From positions 62,001 through 126,000 of the forward strand of contig NZ_JAYGHA010000001.1 in assembly GCF_034931405.1 (NCBI RefSeq): DNA of 64,000 nucleotides, given 5' to 3'. The translations under genes were made by a program, and so were the position numbers. This stretch comes from RDYJ01 sp034931405. GTDB lineage: Bacteria > Cyanobacteriota > Cyanobacteriia > Cyanobacteriales > Nostocaceae. Within the stretch, counting starts at the first letter, position 1, and every line of letters starts with the position of its first letter. Under the pieces are notes generated by a model that ran no database searches, was not told the origin of the DNA, and saw nothing but the letters and a program-made list of their open reading frames with translations. Shown in pieces: positions 53,098 to 62,564 of this stretch.

Positions 53098-53253
53098 TTG
53101 GTAATTGGTAATTGATAATTGGTAATTGGTAATTGGTAATTGGTAATTGGTGAAAATTAAATTAATTACCCAGTCCCCAGTCCCCAGTCCCCAGTCCCCA
53201 GTCCCCAGTCCCCAGTCCCCAGTCCCCAGTCCCCAGTCCCCAGTCCCCAGTCA
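53098..53253. repeat. TTGGTAA array followed by CCCCAGT array
   Basis: About seven TTGGTAA heptamers (53098-53151) and about eleven CCCCAGT heptamers (53169-53251) fill the gap between two genes. The second array ends 6 bp before the next start codon. Confidence 0.95.
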
Positions 53254-53258
53254 CCTTT

Positions 53259-54050
53259 ATGTATTGGTATTGTGGTAAATTAATCGAATCGCAAACACTG
53301 GAATTAGATATTAATGATCCAGGTTTAATTTATGGGGCGACAGTTTTTACAACATTGAGAATATATGATCATTCCCTTGATCATAGTTTAACTAACTGGA
53401 AAGCCCATTGTTCACGGTTGCAATTAAGTTTACAAGCCTTTGGTTGGACAGAACCAGACTGGAATTTTGTGCGCCATGGCGCACAAACTCTTTTACAATA
53501 TTTTACCGTGATCAGAATTACTATTTTTCCCGATGGTCGAGAATGGATCACAGGTAGACTATTACCAGAAAACTTGACAGAAAAACAAAATAATGGTATT
53601 ATAGCTGCCCTTGCTAAATCAGAATTTGCTCGTTCTCTCCCCCATCATAAAACAGGCAATTACTTGAGTCCTTGGTTAGCGAGAAATATTGTCCAGGCTG
53701 CAAAAGCTGAAGAAGCGATTTTAATAGATAGTGATGGAAATTGGCTAGAAACCAGTACAGGTAATCTTTGGGGTTGGAAAGATGACAGTTGGTGGACACC
53801 ACCATTAGCAGTGGGAATATTGCCAGGAATAGAGCGATCGCACATCATCAACCATCTGCAAAAGCTAAAAATCACCGTTCAGCAACAACCTTGGACACCA
53901 CAGCGAGTCAAAGAATTAGAAGCGATCGCCTACACTAACAGCGTTGTCGAGATAATTCCCATCCATACCGTACATCAGCCCACAGGCTCGTTAGAATATA
54001 ATCCTAAGCATCCTTGTTTTTTAGAACTTAAAGGATTATTTCTACCATGA
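53259..54050 (+). CDS. pabC: Class IV aminotransferase, probable aminodeoxychorismate lyase
   Basis: A 263-residue PLP enzyme. Features: an ATVFTTLRIYDHS strand near the N-terminus, HHKTGNYLSPWLARN with the PLP-binding Lys in HKTGNY, AILIDSDGNWLETSTGNLWG (the ExxxxNxF-like motif), and GILPGIERSHII. It produces p-aminobenzoate and pyruvate in folate synthesis if it is PabC; branched-chain aminotransferases and D-amino acid transaminases share the fold and cannot be excluded. The ATG is preceded by a CCCCAGT array and has no recognisable ribosome binding site. Confidence 0.8.
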   Translation: MYWYCGKLIESQTLELDINDPGLIYGATVFTTLRIYDHSLDHSLTNWKAHCSRLQLSLQAFGWTEPDWNFVRHGAQTLLQYFTVIRITIFPDGREWITGRLLPENLTEKQNNGIIAALAKSEFARSLPHHKTGNYLSPWLARNIVQAAKAEEAILIDSDGNWLETSTGNLWGWKDDSWWTPPLAVGILPGIERSHIINHLQKLKITVQQQPWTPQRVKELEAIAYTNSVVEIIPIHTVHQPTGSLEYNPKHPCFLELKGLFLP

Positions 54051-54163
54051 CAGGAACGCCATTTTGGTATATCTTAAGATAAGTTAACATAATTCTCATA
54101 AAGCCCTCTCTTATTTTAGAGACCTTACACTAACGCCCAAAATATACAGGAGGATAGACCTCA

Positions 54164-56005
54164 GTGAATAAAAGATGGAGAAATGCGGGGCTGTATGCAC
54201 TGCTTTTTATTGTTGTTATCGCTTTAGGGACTGCGTTTTTCGATAACCAACCCCCCCAAGTAGAAACATGGCGCTACAGTGAATTTATTCAACAAGTTGA
54301 TCAAGGCAAAGTAGAAAGAGTTAGTCTGAGTTCAGATCGTTCCACCGCAGTAGTTACACCAAAATACGACCCCAATAAAAAGCGTGTCACTTTGGTTAAC
54401 GATCCAGATTTAATCAATACTCTGACAACTAAAGGTGTTGATATTGCTGTATTACCCCAAACCGACGAGGGATTTTGGTTTAAAGCACTCAGCAGTTTAT
54501 TTTTCCCTGTATTACTTCTAGTTGGTTTATTTTTCTTACTCCGTCGCGCTCAAAGTGGACCAGGTAGCCAAGCCATGAACTTTGGTAAATCTAAAGCCAG
54601 AGTGCAAATGGAACCCCAAACTCAAGTAACCTTTGGCGATGTTGCGGGTATTGACCAAGCCAAGTTGGAATTAAACGAAGTTGTAGACTTTTTGAAAAAC
54701 GCCGATCGCTTTACCGCCGTTGGTGCAAAAATTCCTAAAGGTGTATTATTAGTTGGACCTCCTGGTACTGGTAAAACCCTCCTCGCACGTGCGGTAGCTG
54801 GAGAAGCTGGTGTACCCTTCTTCTCAATCTCCGGTTCAGAATTTGTGGAAATGTTCGTTGGTGTGGGTGCTTCCCGCGTCCGCGACTTATTTGAACAAGC
54901 TAAAACCAACGCTCCCTGTATCGTCTTCATTGATGAAATTGACGCAGTAGGTCGTCAACGGGGTGCAGGTTTAGGTGGTGGTAACGATGAACGGGAACAA
55001 ACCCTCAACCAGTTACTCACCGAAATGGATGGATTTGAAGGTAACACTGGTATCATCATCATTGCTGCTACCAACCGTCCTGACGTACTAGATGCAGCTT
55101 TATTGCGTCCTGGTCGTTTCGACCGTCAAGTTGTCGTAGACCGTCCCGACTACGCTGGCCGTAGTGAAATTCTCAAAGTTCACGCACGGGGTAAAACCTT
55201 ATCCAAAGATGTGGACTTGGATAAAATTGCTCGTCGTACCCCTGGTTTCACCGGTGCAGATTTATCTAACCTGTTGAACGAAGCCGCAATTTTAGCAGCA
55301 CGTCGCAACTTAACCGAAATTGCGATGGATGAAATTAATGATGCTATTGATCGCGTATTAGCTGGTCCAGAGAAGAAAGACCGCGTCATGAGCGAAAAGC
55401 GTAAAACCTTGGTTGCTTATCACGAAGCTGGTCACGCTTTAGTTGGTGCGTTGATGCCTGACTATGACCCTGTACAAAAGATTAGCATTATTCCCCGTGG
55501 TCGTGCTGGTGGTTTGACTTGGTTTACTCCTAGCGAAGACCGCATGGACACTGGTTTATATAGCCGTGCATATTTGGAAAATCAGATGGCTGTGGCTTTA
55601 GGTGGTCGTTTAGCTGAAGAGATTATCTTTGGTGAAGATGAAGTTACCACAGGTGCTTCTAATGATTTGCAACAGGTAGCACGAGTTGCTAAACAGATGA
55701 TAACTCGGTTTGGGATGAGCGATCGCTTGGGTCCCGTTGCTTTGGGTCGTCAGCAAGGTAATATGTTCTTAGGCAGAGATATTATGTCTGAGCGTGACTT
55801 CTCCGAAGAAACAGCCGCCGCAATTGATGAAGAAGTCCGTAAATTAGTGGATGTAGCTTACATTCGTGCGAAAGAAGTGTTAGTAAATAACCGTCACATT
55901 TTGGATCAAATCGCCCAAATGTTGATTGATAAGGAAACCGTTGACGCTGATGAATTGCAAGAAATTCTCGGTAATAATGATGTGAGAACTGCTGCTTTTG
56001 CATAG
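54164..56005 (+). CDS. ftsH: ATP-dependent zinc metalloprotease FtsH
   Basis: A 613-residue membrane AAA+ protease starting at GTG after AGGAGG. Domains: membrane helix at about 10-27; FtsH extracytoplasmic domain; second helix at about 112-126; AAA domain with GPPGTGKT (198-205), IVFIDEIDAVGRQRG and the SRH RPGRFDRQ; and M41 peptidase with HEAGH (420-424) as zinc ligands. Cyanobacteria carry four FtsH paralogues forming hexamers that degrade photodamaged PSII D1 and other membrane proteins. I cannot assign the paralogue with certainty. It is followed by a strong terminator. Confidence 0.97.
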   Translation: MNKRWRNAGLYALLFIVVIALGTAFFDNQPPQVETWRYSEFIQQVDQGKVERVSLSSDRSTAVVTPKYDPNKKRVTLVNDPDLINTLTTKGVDIAVLPQTDEGFWFKALSSLFFPVLLLVGLFFLLRRAQSGPGSQAMNFGKSKARVQMEPQTQVTFGDVAGIDQAKLELNEVVDFLKNADRFTAVGAKIPKGVLLVGPPGTGKTLLARAVAGEAGVPFFSISGSEFVEMFVGVGASRVRDLFEQAKTNAPCIVFIDEIDAVGRQRGAGLGGGNDEREQTLNQLLTEMDGFEGNTGIIIIAATNRPDVLDAALLRPGRFDRQVVVDRPDYAGRSEILKVHARGKTLSKDVDLDKIARRTPGFTGADLSNLLNEAAILAARRNLTEIAMDEINDAIDRVLAGPEKKDRVMSEKRKTLVAYHEAGHALVGALMPDYDPVQKISIIPRGRAGGLTWFTPSEDRMDTGLYSRAYLENQMAVALGGRLAEEIIFGEDEVTTGASNDLQQVARVAKQMITRFGMSDRLGPVALGRQQGNMFLGRDIMSERDFSEETAAAIDEEVRKLVDVAYIRAKEVLVNNRHILDQIAQMLIDKETVDADELQEILGNNDVRTAAFA

Positions 56006-56025
56006 TAGTTAATCAGTTTTTAAGG

Positions 56026-56067
56026 TTGGGGTATTTCTGGGTTTTCTGGAAGTACCCCAATTTTTTT
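56026..56067 (+). terminator. Rho-independent terminator after ftsH
   Basis: TTGGGGTA (56026-56033) pairs with TACCCCAA (56053-56060), with further TTC/GAA pairing inside, followed by seven T residues. Confidence 0.92.
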
Positions 56068-56123
56068 ATTCTCACGCAGAGGCGCAGAGAGGTTTGTTAT
56101 CCTTAAAGTAAGGAGGTTAAGTC

Positions 56124-56369
56124 ATGACTAGCGCAACAATTACCACAAAAGGACAAGTGACTATACCTAAAAAAATTAGGGATTATCTGAATTTGGATAC
56201 AGGAAGTAAGGTTGATTTTGTGATTGATGAAAATGGCATAGTTAAACTTATTCCCTTGAATATACCTATCAAAAAATTATCTGGGATTCTGCATAGAGAA
56301 GGGATGAAGTCTGCAACTTTAGAAGAAATGGAACAAACAATTAGTGAGGCTGCAAGTGATTGGACTTGA
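56124..56369 (+). CDS. AbrB/MazE-type antitoxin
   Basis: An 81-residue protein with an N-terminal swapped-hairpin AbrB domain (TITTKGQVTIPKKIRDYLNL and KVDFVIDENGIVKLIPL). The C-terminal half has the helix usual for toxin binding. AGGAGG precedes the ATG. Its partner, a PIN toxin starting at 56356, is truncated, so this antitoxin now stands alone. Confidence 0.88.
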   Translation: MTSATITTKGQVTIPKKIRDYLNLDTGSKVDFVIDENGIVKLIPLNIPIKKLSGILHREGMKSATLEEMEQTISEAASDWT

Positions 56370-56424
56370 TACTAATATTTTAGTACGCTACCTCCAAAAA
56401 GAGTCTGGACTTGTTCCTAAATAA
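56356..56424 (+). pseudogene. VapC-type PIN toxin remnant
   Basis: The frame starts at GTG 56356, overlapping the antitoxin stop, and reads VIGLDTNILVRYLQKESG followed by LVPK and a stop. IGLDTNILVRYL is the canonical first strand of a VapC PIN domain with its catalytic Asp. Only 22 residues remain of about 130. Confidence 0.8.
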
Positions 56425-56443
56425 TTAGAAATTTATTGACTGG

Positions 56444-56584
56444 TTAATTTTTTCTTTGTTTATATTTTTCTTGTAATTCGATATAATATTTAATTAATTT
56501 CTGTGGATCGTGCTGATTATTTTCAGAAATTTGATGACGAATTTCTCGAATTTGTTGCAATACGGAATCATCAATAGTAATCAT
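56444..56584 (-). CDS. Small conserved protein, 46 residues (antitoxin-like)
   Basis: From ATG 56584 to TAA 56444. It reads SVLQQIREIRHQISENNQHD and KLIKYYIELQEKYKQRK, fully helical. This EIRxIRHQISExxxHDPxKLxxYY pattern is a small family common in cyanobacteria, often seen in tandem with another short gene. Here that upstream gene overlaps by TAATG and survives only as a fragment. A toxin-antitoxin-like role is suspected but unproved. Confidence 0.6.
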   Translation of the reverse strand: MITIDDSVLQQIREIRHQISENNQHDPQKLIKYYIELQEKYKQRKN

Positions 56585-56688
56585 TATTCATTATCCATTA
56601 ATTCTAAAGGTGTCACTAGTACAGGAACATACAAGCCTAGCATAACATTAACTCGTCTAATATGTCCAAATTTGTTGGCGTTAGCTGG
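56584..56688 (-). pseudogene. C-terminal fragment of the partner gene of the 46-residue protein
   Basis: The open frame PANANKFGHIRRVNVMLGLY continues VPVLVTPLELMDNE and stops at TAA overlapping the next ATG (TAATG). The family is unknown to me; it lacks an upstream start and is preceded by a stop. The overlapping stop-start arrangement indicates a former two-gene operon. Confidence 0.45.
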
Positions 56689-56871
56689 CTAAGCTGCGAT
56701 CGCACCCCATCATCCCCAAAAATCGCTCTCTTTCTTCTCCCCTTGAGCCTAAAATCGCATTTTTGTGTAAACAAGGCGCTATTTGGATCAATACCTTGTT
56801 TATTCCATGCTTAACTTAATAAAATTAGGTTAAAATCCGAATATTAGGATTTTAGGTATAAAAACCACACT

Positions 56872-57015
56872 ATGGCGAATGATGAGCATTTAGCGATACT
56901 AAAGCAAGGTGTAAAAGTTTGGAATAATTGGAAAGGTAAAAATTTAGAGTGTGATAACAATCCCGATGAAGTAGTGCAGGATTTTTTCCACATGATAGAA
57001 ATTGGATATTCTTAA
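56872..57015 (+). CDS. Truncated pentapeptide-repeat-protein leader, 47 residues
   Basis: ATG 56872 to TAA 57015. The first half, MANDEHLAILKQGVKVWNNW, is the conserved N-terminal leader of cyanobacterial pentapeptide-repeat proteins, which normally continue into A(D/N)LxX repeats. Here it goes straight to NPDEVVQDFFHMIEIGYS and stops. No repeats are present, so this is likely the product of an internal deletion. It could be expressed as a small protein. Confidence 0.5.
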   Translation: MANDEHLAILKQGVKVWNNWKGKNLECDNNPDEVVQDFFHMIEIGYS

Positions 57016-57120
57016 AATGCTGAAAAAATATTTTTATCATCTATATATTCGGGATATTTTATAGATGAGATACTGAATTTTAGATAATTCAGAATTATTT
57101 GGAATTAACCTTTTTTAAAC

Positions 57121-57756
57121 TTACAAACTTTCAGTATCTACACCCATAGTCTGAAGCTTTGGCAATAATTTAATCAGAAATAAACCAGTAATGCCACTGT
57201 AAGTTAATCCACTTACCATACTACCTGCTAGTGTAGCCGAAACCAAAACAGGAATCAGCGTTTCTAAACCGCCCCTAAATATATTCTGAGCAATAACACC
57301 AGCGAGAATACAAGCTAATGCTCCCGTACCTGCGCCCACTGTAACACCAATAGAATTGGCAATTAACCATTTAAGAGTCTTATTTTTCTGCCATTCCATA
57401 GTTAGTGCTTGAGCAAAACTTAGGGAAATTATGCCACTGACTATGCCTAAAATTGAGCTAATAATGGCATTAGACGTAATTACAAGTATTAGTCCACCTA
57501 TGCCACAACCAATGCTGAAACCAACAGTTGTGGCTAATATCCATTTAGCAGATACCTGATTCCGTAAAACCAACTTTTGGGCAATACCCACACATAAACC
57601 ACCCAATCCACCACCCCAAAAACCTGAAATTGCAGATAAAGAAGTGTTTATTGCCAGTAAACTAGAAAACAAACCCAGGAAAAAGCCAATAACAAAGCCA
57701 ATAGTTGTGGCAAATACCCACCACCAAAATTTCGATCCCAGAATTGGGGTTGACAT
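57121..57756 (-). CDS. Membrane protein with three similar two-helix modules
   Basis: A 211-residue, very hydrophobic Gly-rich protein. Three segments repeat the same theme: WWWVFATTIGFVIGFFLGLF, KWILATTVGFSIGCGIGGLI and KWLIANSIGVTVGAGTGALA, each beginning with Trp and followed by GxxxG-type helices and a second helix. This internal triplication suggests growth by duplication of a two-helix unit. No family function is known to me. It is transcribed alone. Confidence 0.65.
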   Translation of the reverse strand: MSTPILGSKFWWWVFATTIGFVIGFFLGLFSSLLAINTSLSAISGFWGGGLGGLCVGIAQKLVLRNQVSAKWILATTVGFSIGCGIGGLILVITSNAIISSILGIVSGIISLSFAQALTMEWQKNKTLKWLIANSIGVTVGAGTGALACILAGVIAQNIFRGGLETLIPVLVSATLAGSMVSGLTYSGITGLFLIKLLPKLQTMGVDTESL

Positions 57757-58068
57757 AAATTTTCTACAAATAAAAAATGATATTTTTGAATTTTAATACT
57801 TTTTGTTGTCAAGACAAATAGCATCACCCAGAAATTATAGCGTTCGTTGTGTTTAATTATGAGGATAAAATTGGCAACAGATTTTTTACAGAAAAATGGA
57901 TTCCACTTTTGAAAATAAATGATAAAACTTGTAAATGAATAACATATCATGCCACAATTTTTGATAAAAAATGTCTAAATATGAGGTATACACAGATTTC
58001 CCAATGATGACGTTTTTAATTTAATAGATAAAATAGCATACAGTATTTACACTAAAGTAACTAGTTCT
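57757..58068. other. 312-bp divergent intergenic region
   Basis: AT-rich DNA between the divergent membrane-protein and cytochrome genes. I see no gene, tandem repeat or clear hairpin. It must hold both promoters. Confidence 0.5.
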
Positions 58069-58611
58069 ATGTTAAACACGATTAAACACAAATCATCTCA
58101 TCACCGACTCAAACGCCAACTTCTAATTGTAATGTTGGTAATTTTCGCTTGGAGTATAGCCATAGGATTTATACTAGGTTTAGCCACCAGCACCCACGCA
58201 GCTAACCCCAGCCCCTCAGTTGGTACGGTTGATGTAGTGCCGATACAATACCAACTCGGGCAAGAATTATATCTAGAAAACTGTGCTACCTGTCACATTG
58301 GTATACCACCAGCAGTATTTCCCACCCAAACTTGGAAAAATCTACTAGAAGATTCCCAGCACTATGGCGCACAGCTTAAACCTTTAGTTGATCCGCAACG
58401 CCTTTTAGTGTGGAAGTACCTTTCTACTTTCTCTCGTCTTCACCTCCAAGATGACTCAACACCCTATCGCCTCAAGGAGTCCCGTTATTTCCAAGCCTTA
58501 CATCCTGGTGTCAAATTACCAAGACCTGTGCAAATAAGCAGTTGTGTCAGCTGTCATCCTGGTGTAAATGATTATAATTTCCGTAAACTGACAGCAGAAT
58601 GGGATCAGTAA
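58069..58611 (+). CDS. Diheme c-type cytochrome, membrane-anchored or secreted
   Basis: A 180-residue protein. The basic N-terminus and the helix QLLIVMLVIFAWSIAIGFIL direct export; cleavage after THAA is plausible. Two heme c motifs are present: CATCHIG (CxxCH) and CVSCHPG (CxxCH) near the C-terminus. The short spacing and lack of a known fold match small diheme cytochromes conserved in cyanobacteria, with a likely role in thylakoid-lumen or periplasmic electron transfer. The redox partner is unknown. secA follows after 282 bp but is probably independent. Confidence 0.82.
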   Translation: MLNTIKHKSSHHRLKRQLLIVMLVIFAWSIAIGFILGLATSTHAANPSPSVGTVDVVPIQYQLGQELYLENCATCHIGIPPAVFPTQTWKNLLEDSQHYGAQLKPLVDPQRLLVWKYLSTFSRLHLQDDSTPYRLKESRYFQALHPGVKLPRPVQISSCVSCHPGVNDYNFRKLTAEWDQ

Positions 58612-58633
58612 ATTCGTAATTGGTAGTTATTCC

Positions 58634-58664
58634 TCCCTAGTCCCCAGTCCCCAGTCCCTAGTCA
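58634..58664. repeat. CCCCAGT/CCCTAGT heptamer array
   Basis: Four heptamers, CCTAGTC/CCCAGTC type, lie between the cytochrome gene and secA. Confidence 0.85.
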
Positions 58665-58893
58665 CCTCTTCTAGTGGCAAAATGATACTATTAGAGAAGT
58701 TTAACTTTAATATATAAGTTAAAACCAATCATTTAAATCTGTGATTGGTAAGTTTTCATTTCGTTTTTGAGTTAATTCTCATTTTCCACCCACCCATAAC
58801 CAAAACGGCTGGGTTGAGTTAAACGTCTATAATCATATAGCTATTAGCTAAACCTTTAATCCTATCCCTCTTGATTTAGTTCCATAAACTGCC

Positions 58894-61683
58894 ATGCTAA
58901 AATTTTTGTTGGGCGATCCCAACGCTCGTAAACTTAAAAAATACCAACCTGACATTACAGAAATTAACCTGTTAGAGGAAGAAATTCAAGCACTTTCCGA
59001 TGATGAGTTAAAAAGTAAAACTACTGAGTTTAAACAACGTCTAGCTAAAGGTGAAGTTCTCAATGATATCTTGCCAGAGGCTTTTGCCGTTGTCCGGGAA
59101 GCAGCGCGGCGAGTGTTGGGATTGAGACACTTTGATGTCCAATTACTGGGTGGAGTGATTCTGCATACTGGGCAAATTGCCGAAATGAAAACTGGTGAAG
59201 GTAAAACCTTGGTGGCTACTTTACCAAGTTATTTAAATGCCTTGACAGGTAAAGGTGTACACGTCATTACTGTTAACGATTATCTAGCCCGTCGGGATGC
59301 AGAATGGATGGGGCAGGTACACAGGTTCTTGGGCTTGAGTGTGGGTCTAATTCAAGCGACAATGACCCCAACGGAACGGAAGAAAAATTATGACTGTGAT
59401 ATTACATATATCACCAACAGCGAGATCGGTTTTGACTACCTGCGGGATAACATGGCTACCTCTATGGCTGAGGTGGTGCAACGTCCGTTTAATTATTGCG
59501 TCATTGACGAAGTAGATTCAATTCTAGTTGATGAAGCACGAACACCGCTGATTATTTCTGGACAGGTGGAAAGACCAACAGAAAAATATTTGCAAGCTGC
59601 GGAAATTGCTTTGACTCTGCAAAAAGATGAACATTACGAAGTTAATGAAAAGGATCGTAACGTTCTTTTAACTGATGAAGGTTTTGCAGAAGCAGAAAAT
59701 CTGTTGGGTGTAACAGATTTATTTGACCCGGAAAATCCTTGGGCGCATTTTGTCTTTAATGCGATTAAAGCTAAGGAATTGTTCCTCAAGGACGTGAATT
59801 ATATTGTCCGCAATGATGAAGTTGTGATTGTGGATGAATTTACAGGTCGGGTACTTCCAGGAAGACGCTGGAGTGATGGTCTGCACCAAGCTATTGAAGC
59901 TAAAGAACACGTAGAAATTCAGCCAGAAACTCAAACTTTAGCGACAATTACCTATCAAAACTTATTTTTGCTTTATCCCAAGTTGGGGGGAATGACGGGA
60001 ACTGCAAAAACGGAAGAAGTGGAGTTTGAAAAGATATACAAACTCGAAGTAGCGATTATTCCTACTAACCGCATCAGAAGACGGGAAGACCTGTCTGATA
60101 TGGTGTTTAAGACGGAATTGGGTAAATGGAGAGCGATCGCTAAAGAATGTGCCGAAATGCACGAAAATGGTAGACCTGTGTTAGTGGGTACAACCAGTGT
60201 CGAAAAATCTGAACTTCTCAGCCGACTCCTCAAGGAAATAGAAATTCCCCATGAGTTACTCAACGCTAGACCGGAAAATGTAGAACGGGAAGCGGAAATT
60301 GTCGCCCAAGCCGGACGCAGAGGGGCTGTAACTATAGCCACTAACATGGCGGGTAGAGGTACGGACATTATTCTGGGTGGTAACTCTGAATATATGGCAC
60401 GGTTGAAATTGCGGGAATATTTTATGCCCCGTATTGTTAGCCCTGAAGATGAAGATACTTTTGGGATGCAAAGGGCTTCTGGACTACCAACCGGTCATGG
60501 TGGTGGACAGGGTTTTGTTCCTGGTAAAAAGGTGAAAACTTGGCGGGCTTCCCCGGAAATTTTCCCGACTCAGATATCAAAGGAGACAGAACAGCTATTA
60601 AAAGAAGCGGTGGAAGTAGCGGTAAAATCTTACGGTGAACGCAGTTTACCTGAGTTGGAAGCAGAAGACAAAATAGCTGTAGCAGCGGAAAAAGCACCCA
60701 CAGATGACCCTGTAATTCAGAAGTTGCGAGAAGCTTATCAGCGCATTAAGCATGAGTATGAAGAGTTTACCAGCACTGAACATGATGATGTGGTAAATCG
60801 AGGCGGTTTGCACGTGATTGGTACAGAACGCCATGAATCAAGGCGGATTGATAACCAGTTACGCGGACGGGCGGGAAGACAAGGCGACCCTGGAACGACA
60901 AGATTTTTCCTCAGTTTAGAGGATAACCTATTACGGATATTTGGGGGCGATCGCGTTGCCGGCTTGATGAATGCTTTCCAAGTAGAAGAAGATATGCCTA
61001 TTGAGTCGGGTATGTTGACTCGCAGTTTGGAAGGCGCACAGAAAAAGGTTGAAACTTATTACTACGACATCCGTAAACAGGTGTTTGAGTATGACGAGGT
61101 AATGAATAACCAACGTCGTGCTATTTACGCGGAACGTCGGCGGGTGTTGGAAGGTCAAGATTTGAAAGAACAGGTAATTAAGTACGCGGAAAAAACGATG
61201 GATGACATCGTTGATTATTACATCAACCCTGATTTACCTTCGGAAGAATGGGAATTGGAAAAGTTGGTGGATAAGGTGAAGGAGTTTGTTTACCTGTTGG
61301 CTGATATGCAGGCCAGTCAGTTGGAGGATATGGGAGTACCGGAAATTAAGGCTTTCCTCCATGAACAAGCGCGTATTGCCTATGATATGAAGGAGGCGCA
61401 AATTGACCAAATTCAACCGGGTTTAATGCGTCAAGCGGAACGGTTTTTTATTCTCCAACGCATAGATACTTTGTGGCGGGAACATCTGCAACAAATGGAT
61501 GCTTTGCGTGAGTCGGTTGGTTTGCGTGGTTATGGACAAAAAGACCCGCTGATTGAGTATAAGAGTGAGGGTTATGAGTTGTTCTTGGATATGATGGTGA
61601 ATATCCGCCGTGATGTGGTTTATTCGCTGTTTATGTTCCAGCCACAGCCACAGCCTACTGTGCAGACTTCTGAGATGGTTTAA
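58894..61683 (+). CDS. secA: Preprotein translocase ATPase SecA
   Basis: A 929-residue motor protein of the Sec pathway. Features: GQIAEMKTGEGKTLVA (Walker A, about 98-106), VIDEVDSILVDEARTPLI (DEAD-like motif II), TNMAGRGTDIILGGN and LRGRAGRQGDPG (motifs V and VI). The insertion at about 520-590 (HGGGQGFVPGKKVKTW) is typical of cyanobacterial and plastid SecA. The C-terminus ends in PQPQPTVQTSEMV and lacks the Cys-rich zinc tail of proteobacterial SecA, as usual in this phylum. Length is normal. Confidence 0.97.
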   Translation: MLKFLLGDPNARKLKKYQPDITEINLLEEEIQALSDDELKSKTTEFKQRLAKGEVLNDILPEAFAVVREAARRVLGLRHFDVQLLGGVILHTGQIAEMKTGEGKTLVATLPSYLNALTGKGVHVITVNDYLARRDAEWMGQVHRFLGLSVGLIQATMTPTERKKNYDCDITYITNSEIGFDYLRDNMATSMAEVVQRPFNYCVIDEVDSILVDEARTPLIISGQVERPTEKYLQAAEIALTLQKDEHYEVNEKDRNVLLTDEGFAEAENLLGVTDLFDPENPWAHFVFNAIKAKELFLKDVNYIVRNDEVVIVDEFTGRVLPGRRWSDGLHQAIEAKEHVEIQPETQTLATITYQNLFLLYPKLGGMTGTAKTEEVEFEKIYKLEVAIIPTNRIRRREDLSDMVFKTELGKWRAIAKECAEMHENGRPVLVGTTSVEKSELLSRLLKEIEIPHELLNARPENVEREAEIVAQAGRRGAVTIATNMAGRGTDIILGGNSEYMARLKLREYFMPRIVSPEDEDTFGMQRASGLPTGHGGGQGFVPGKKVKTWRASPEIFPTQISKETEQLLKEAVEVAVKSYGERSLPELEAEDKIAVAAEKAPTDDPVIQKLREAYQRIKHEYEEFTSTEHDDVVNRGGLHVIGTERHESRRIDNQLRGRAGRQGDPGTTRFFLSLEDNLLRIFGGDRVAGLMNAFQVEEDMPIESGMLTRSLEGAQKKVETYYYDIRKQVFEYDEVMNNQRRAIYAERRRVLEGQDLKEQVIKYAEKTMDDIVDYYINPDLPSEEWELEKLVDKVKEFVYLLADMQASQLEDMGVPEIKAFLHEQARIAYDMKEAQIDQIQPGLMRQAERFFILQRIDTLWREHLQQMDALRESVGLRGYGQKDPLIEYKSEGYELFLDMMVNIRRDVVYSLFMFQPQPQPTVQTSEMV

Positions 61684-61807
61684 GGTTTTTTTCACGCAGA
61701 GACGCAGAGGCGCAGAGAGTCGTTTTCTGCGTCTTTTGTTTTAGGAGAAATGAACCACGAAGGAGCGAAGAGCGCGAAGGAAGAGGAGGAAGAGGAGGGA
61801 AAGTAAT

Positions 61808-62137
61808 TTATTCTGCGAACATTTCCGCTAAGATATCCAAGACTGCTTTTTGTTCTTCTATGGTAATTTGACCTAGAAGTTTGATTAGTCGAGTTTTATC
61901 TATTGTGCGAATTTGGTCAAGTACAATTTGTCCTTCTTTTCCTTGAAATTGACAGGTTACTCTTGTGGGGTATGGTTGCCCTTTTGTTGTCATTGGTGCA
62001 ACTATTACGGTGGAAAGATGATGGTTGATTTCGTGGGGTGAGATTATTAAACAAGGGCGTGTTTTTTTAATTTCACTGCCAATGGTAGGGTTAAGATTAA
62101 CTAGGAAAACATCAAATCTGTTAACTACCATTGCCAT
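61808..62137 (-). CDS. mazF: MazF/PemK-type endoribonuclease toxin
   Basis: A 109-residue protein with the MazF core: FDVFLVNLNPTIGSEIKKTR, then RPCLIIS, and the catalytic-region strand STVIVAPMTTKG followed by LDQIRTIDKTRL. It cleaves single-stranded mRNA when free of antitoxin. The start is ATG 62137 or 62131; both overlap the antitoxin gene, giving translational coupling. This is the only toxin-antitoxin pair in the window with both partners intact. Confidence 0.88.
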   Translation of the reverse strand: MAMVVNRFDVFLVNLNPTIGSEIKKTRPCLIISPHEINHHLSTVIVAPMTTKGQPYPTRVTCQFQGKEGQIVLDQIRTIDKTRLIKLLGQITIEEQKAVLDILAEMFAE

Positions 62138-62385
62138 TCTGTTTCATCCCATTCTGTTGTATTGATGTCATCTAATAAGATATCATCGCCTTTTTCAGCC
62201 ATTTCTATAAATGCTTGTTCCCAACCTTTTCTTACTTGTTCAACTGGGCGAATAATTAGATGATTTCCTTGAACTTCTATTTCTACTTCTGAGTTAATAC
62301 CGCTTTGTTCTAATAGGGTTTTAGGTATGCGTAACCCTTGCGAGTTGCCGATTTTGACTATTCGGGTTTTTCTTGCTGTACCCAT
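62125..62385 (-). CDS. mazE: MazE/AbrB-type antitoxin
   Basis: An 86-residue protein with the AbrB fold at the N-terminus (TRIVKIGNSQGLRIPKTLLE) and a C-terminal acidic tail (DILLDDINTTEWDETEW) that would wrap the toxin. It precedes and overlaps mazF. The product should repress its own operon. Confidence 0.88.
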   Translation of the reverse strand: MGTARKTRIVKIGNSQGLRIPKTLLEQSGINSEVEIEVQGNHLIIRPVEQVRKGWEQAFIEMAEKGDDILLDDINTTEWDETEWQW

Positions 62386-62564
62386 TTTATGTGTTTGGGG
62401 ATAGAATGGTAGTTACATTGTAATTACAATAATGGAAAGAGTCAAGTGTAAAGCCGGAAGTAACTGTGTAAAATTCTGGAATTTCTTAAGATATATTTCA
62501 CTTTTATACTGATAATTTTGTATTATATATAATTAATACCAGTTAAATCTAACAATACTAAATA

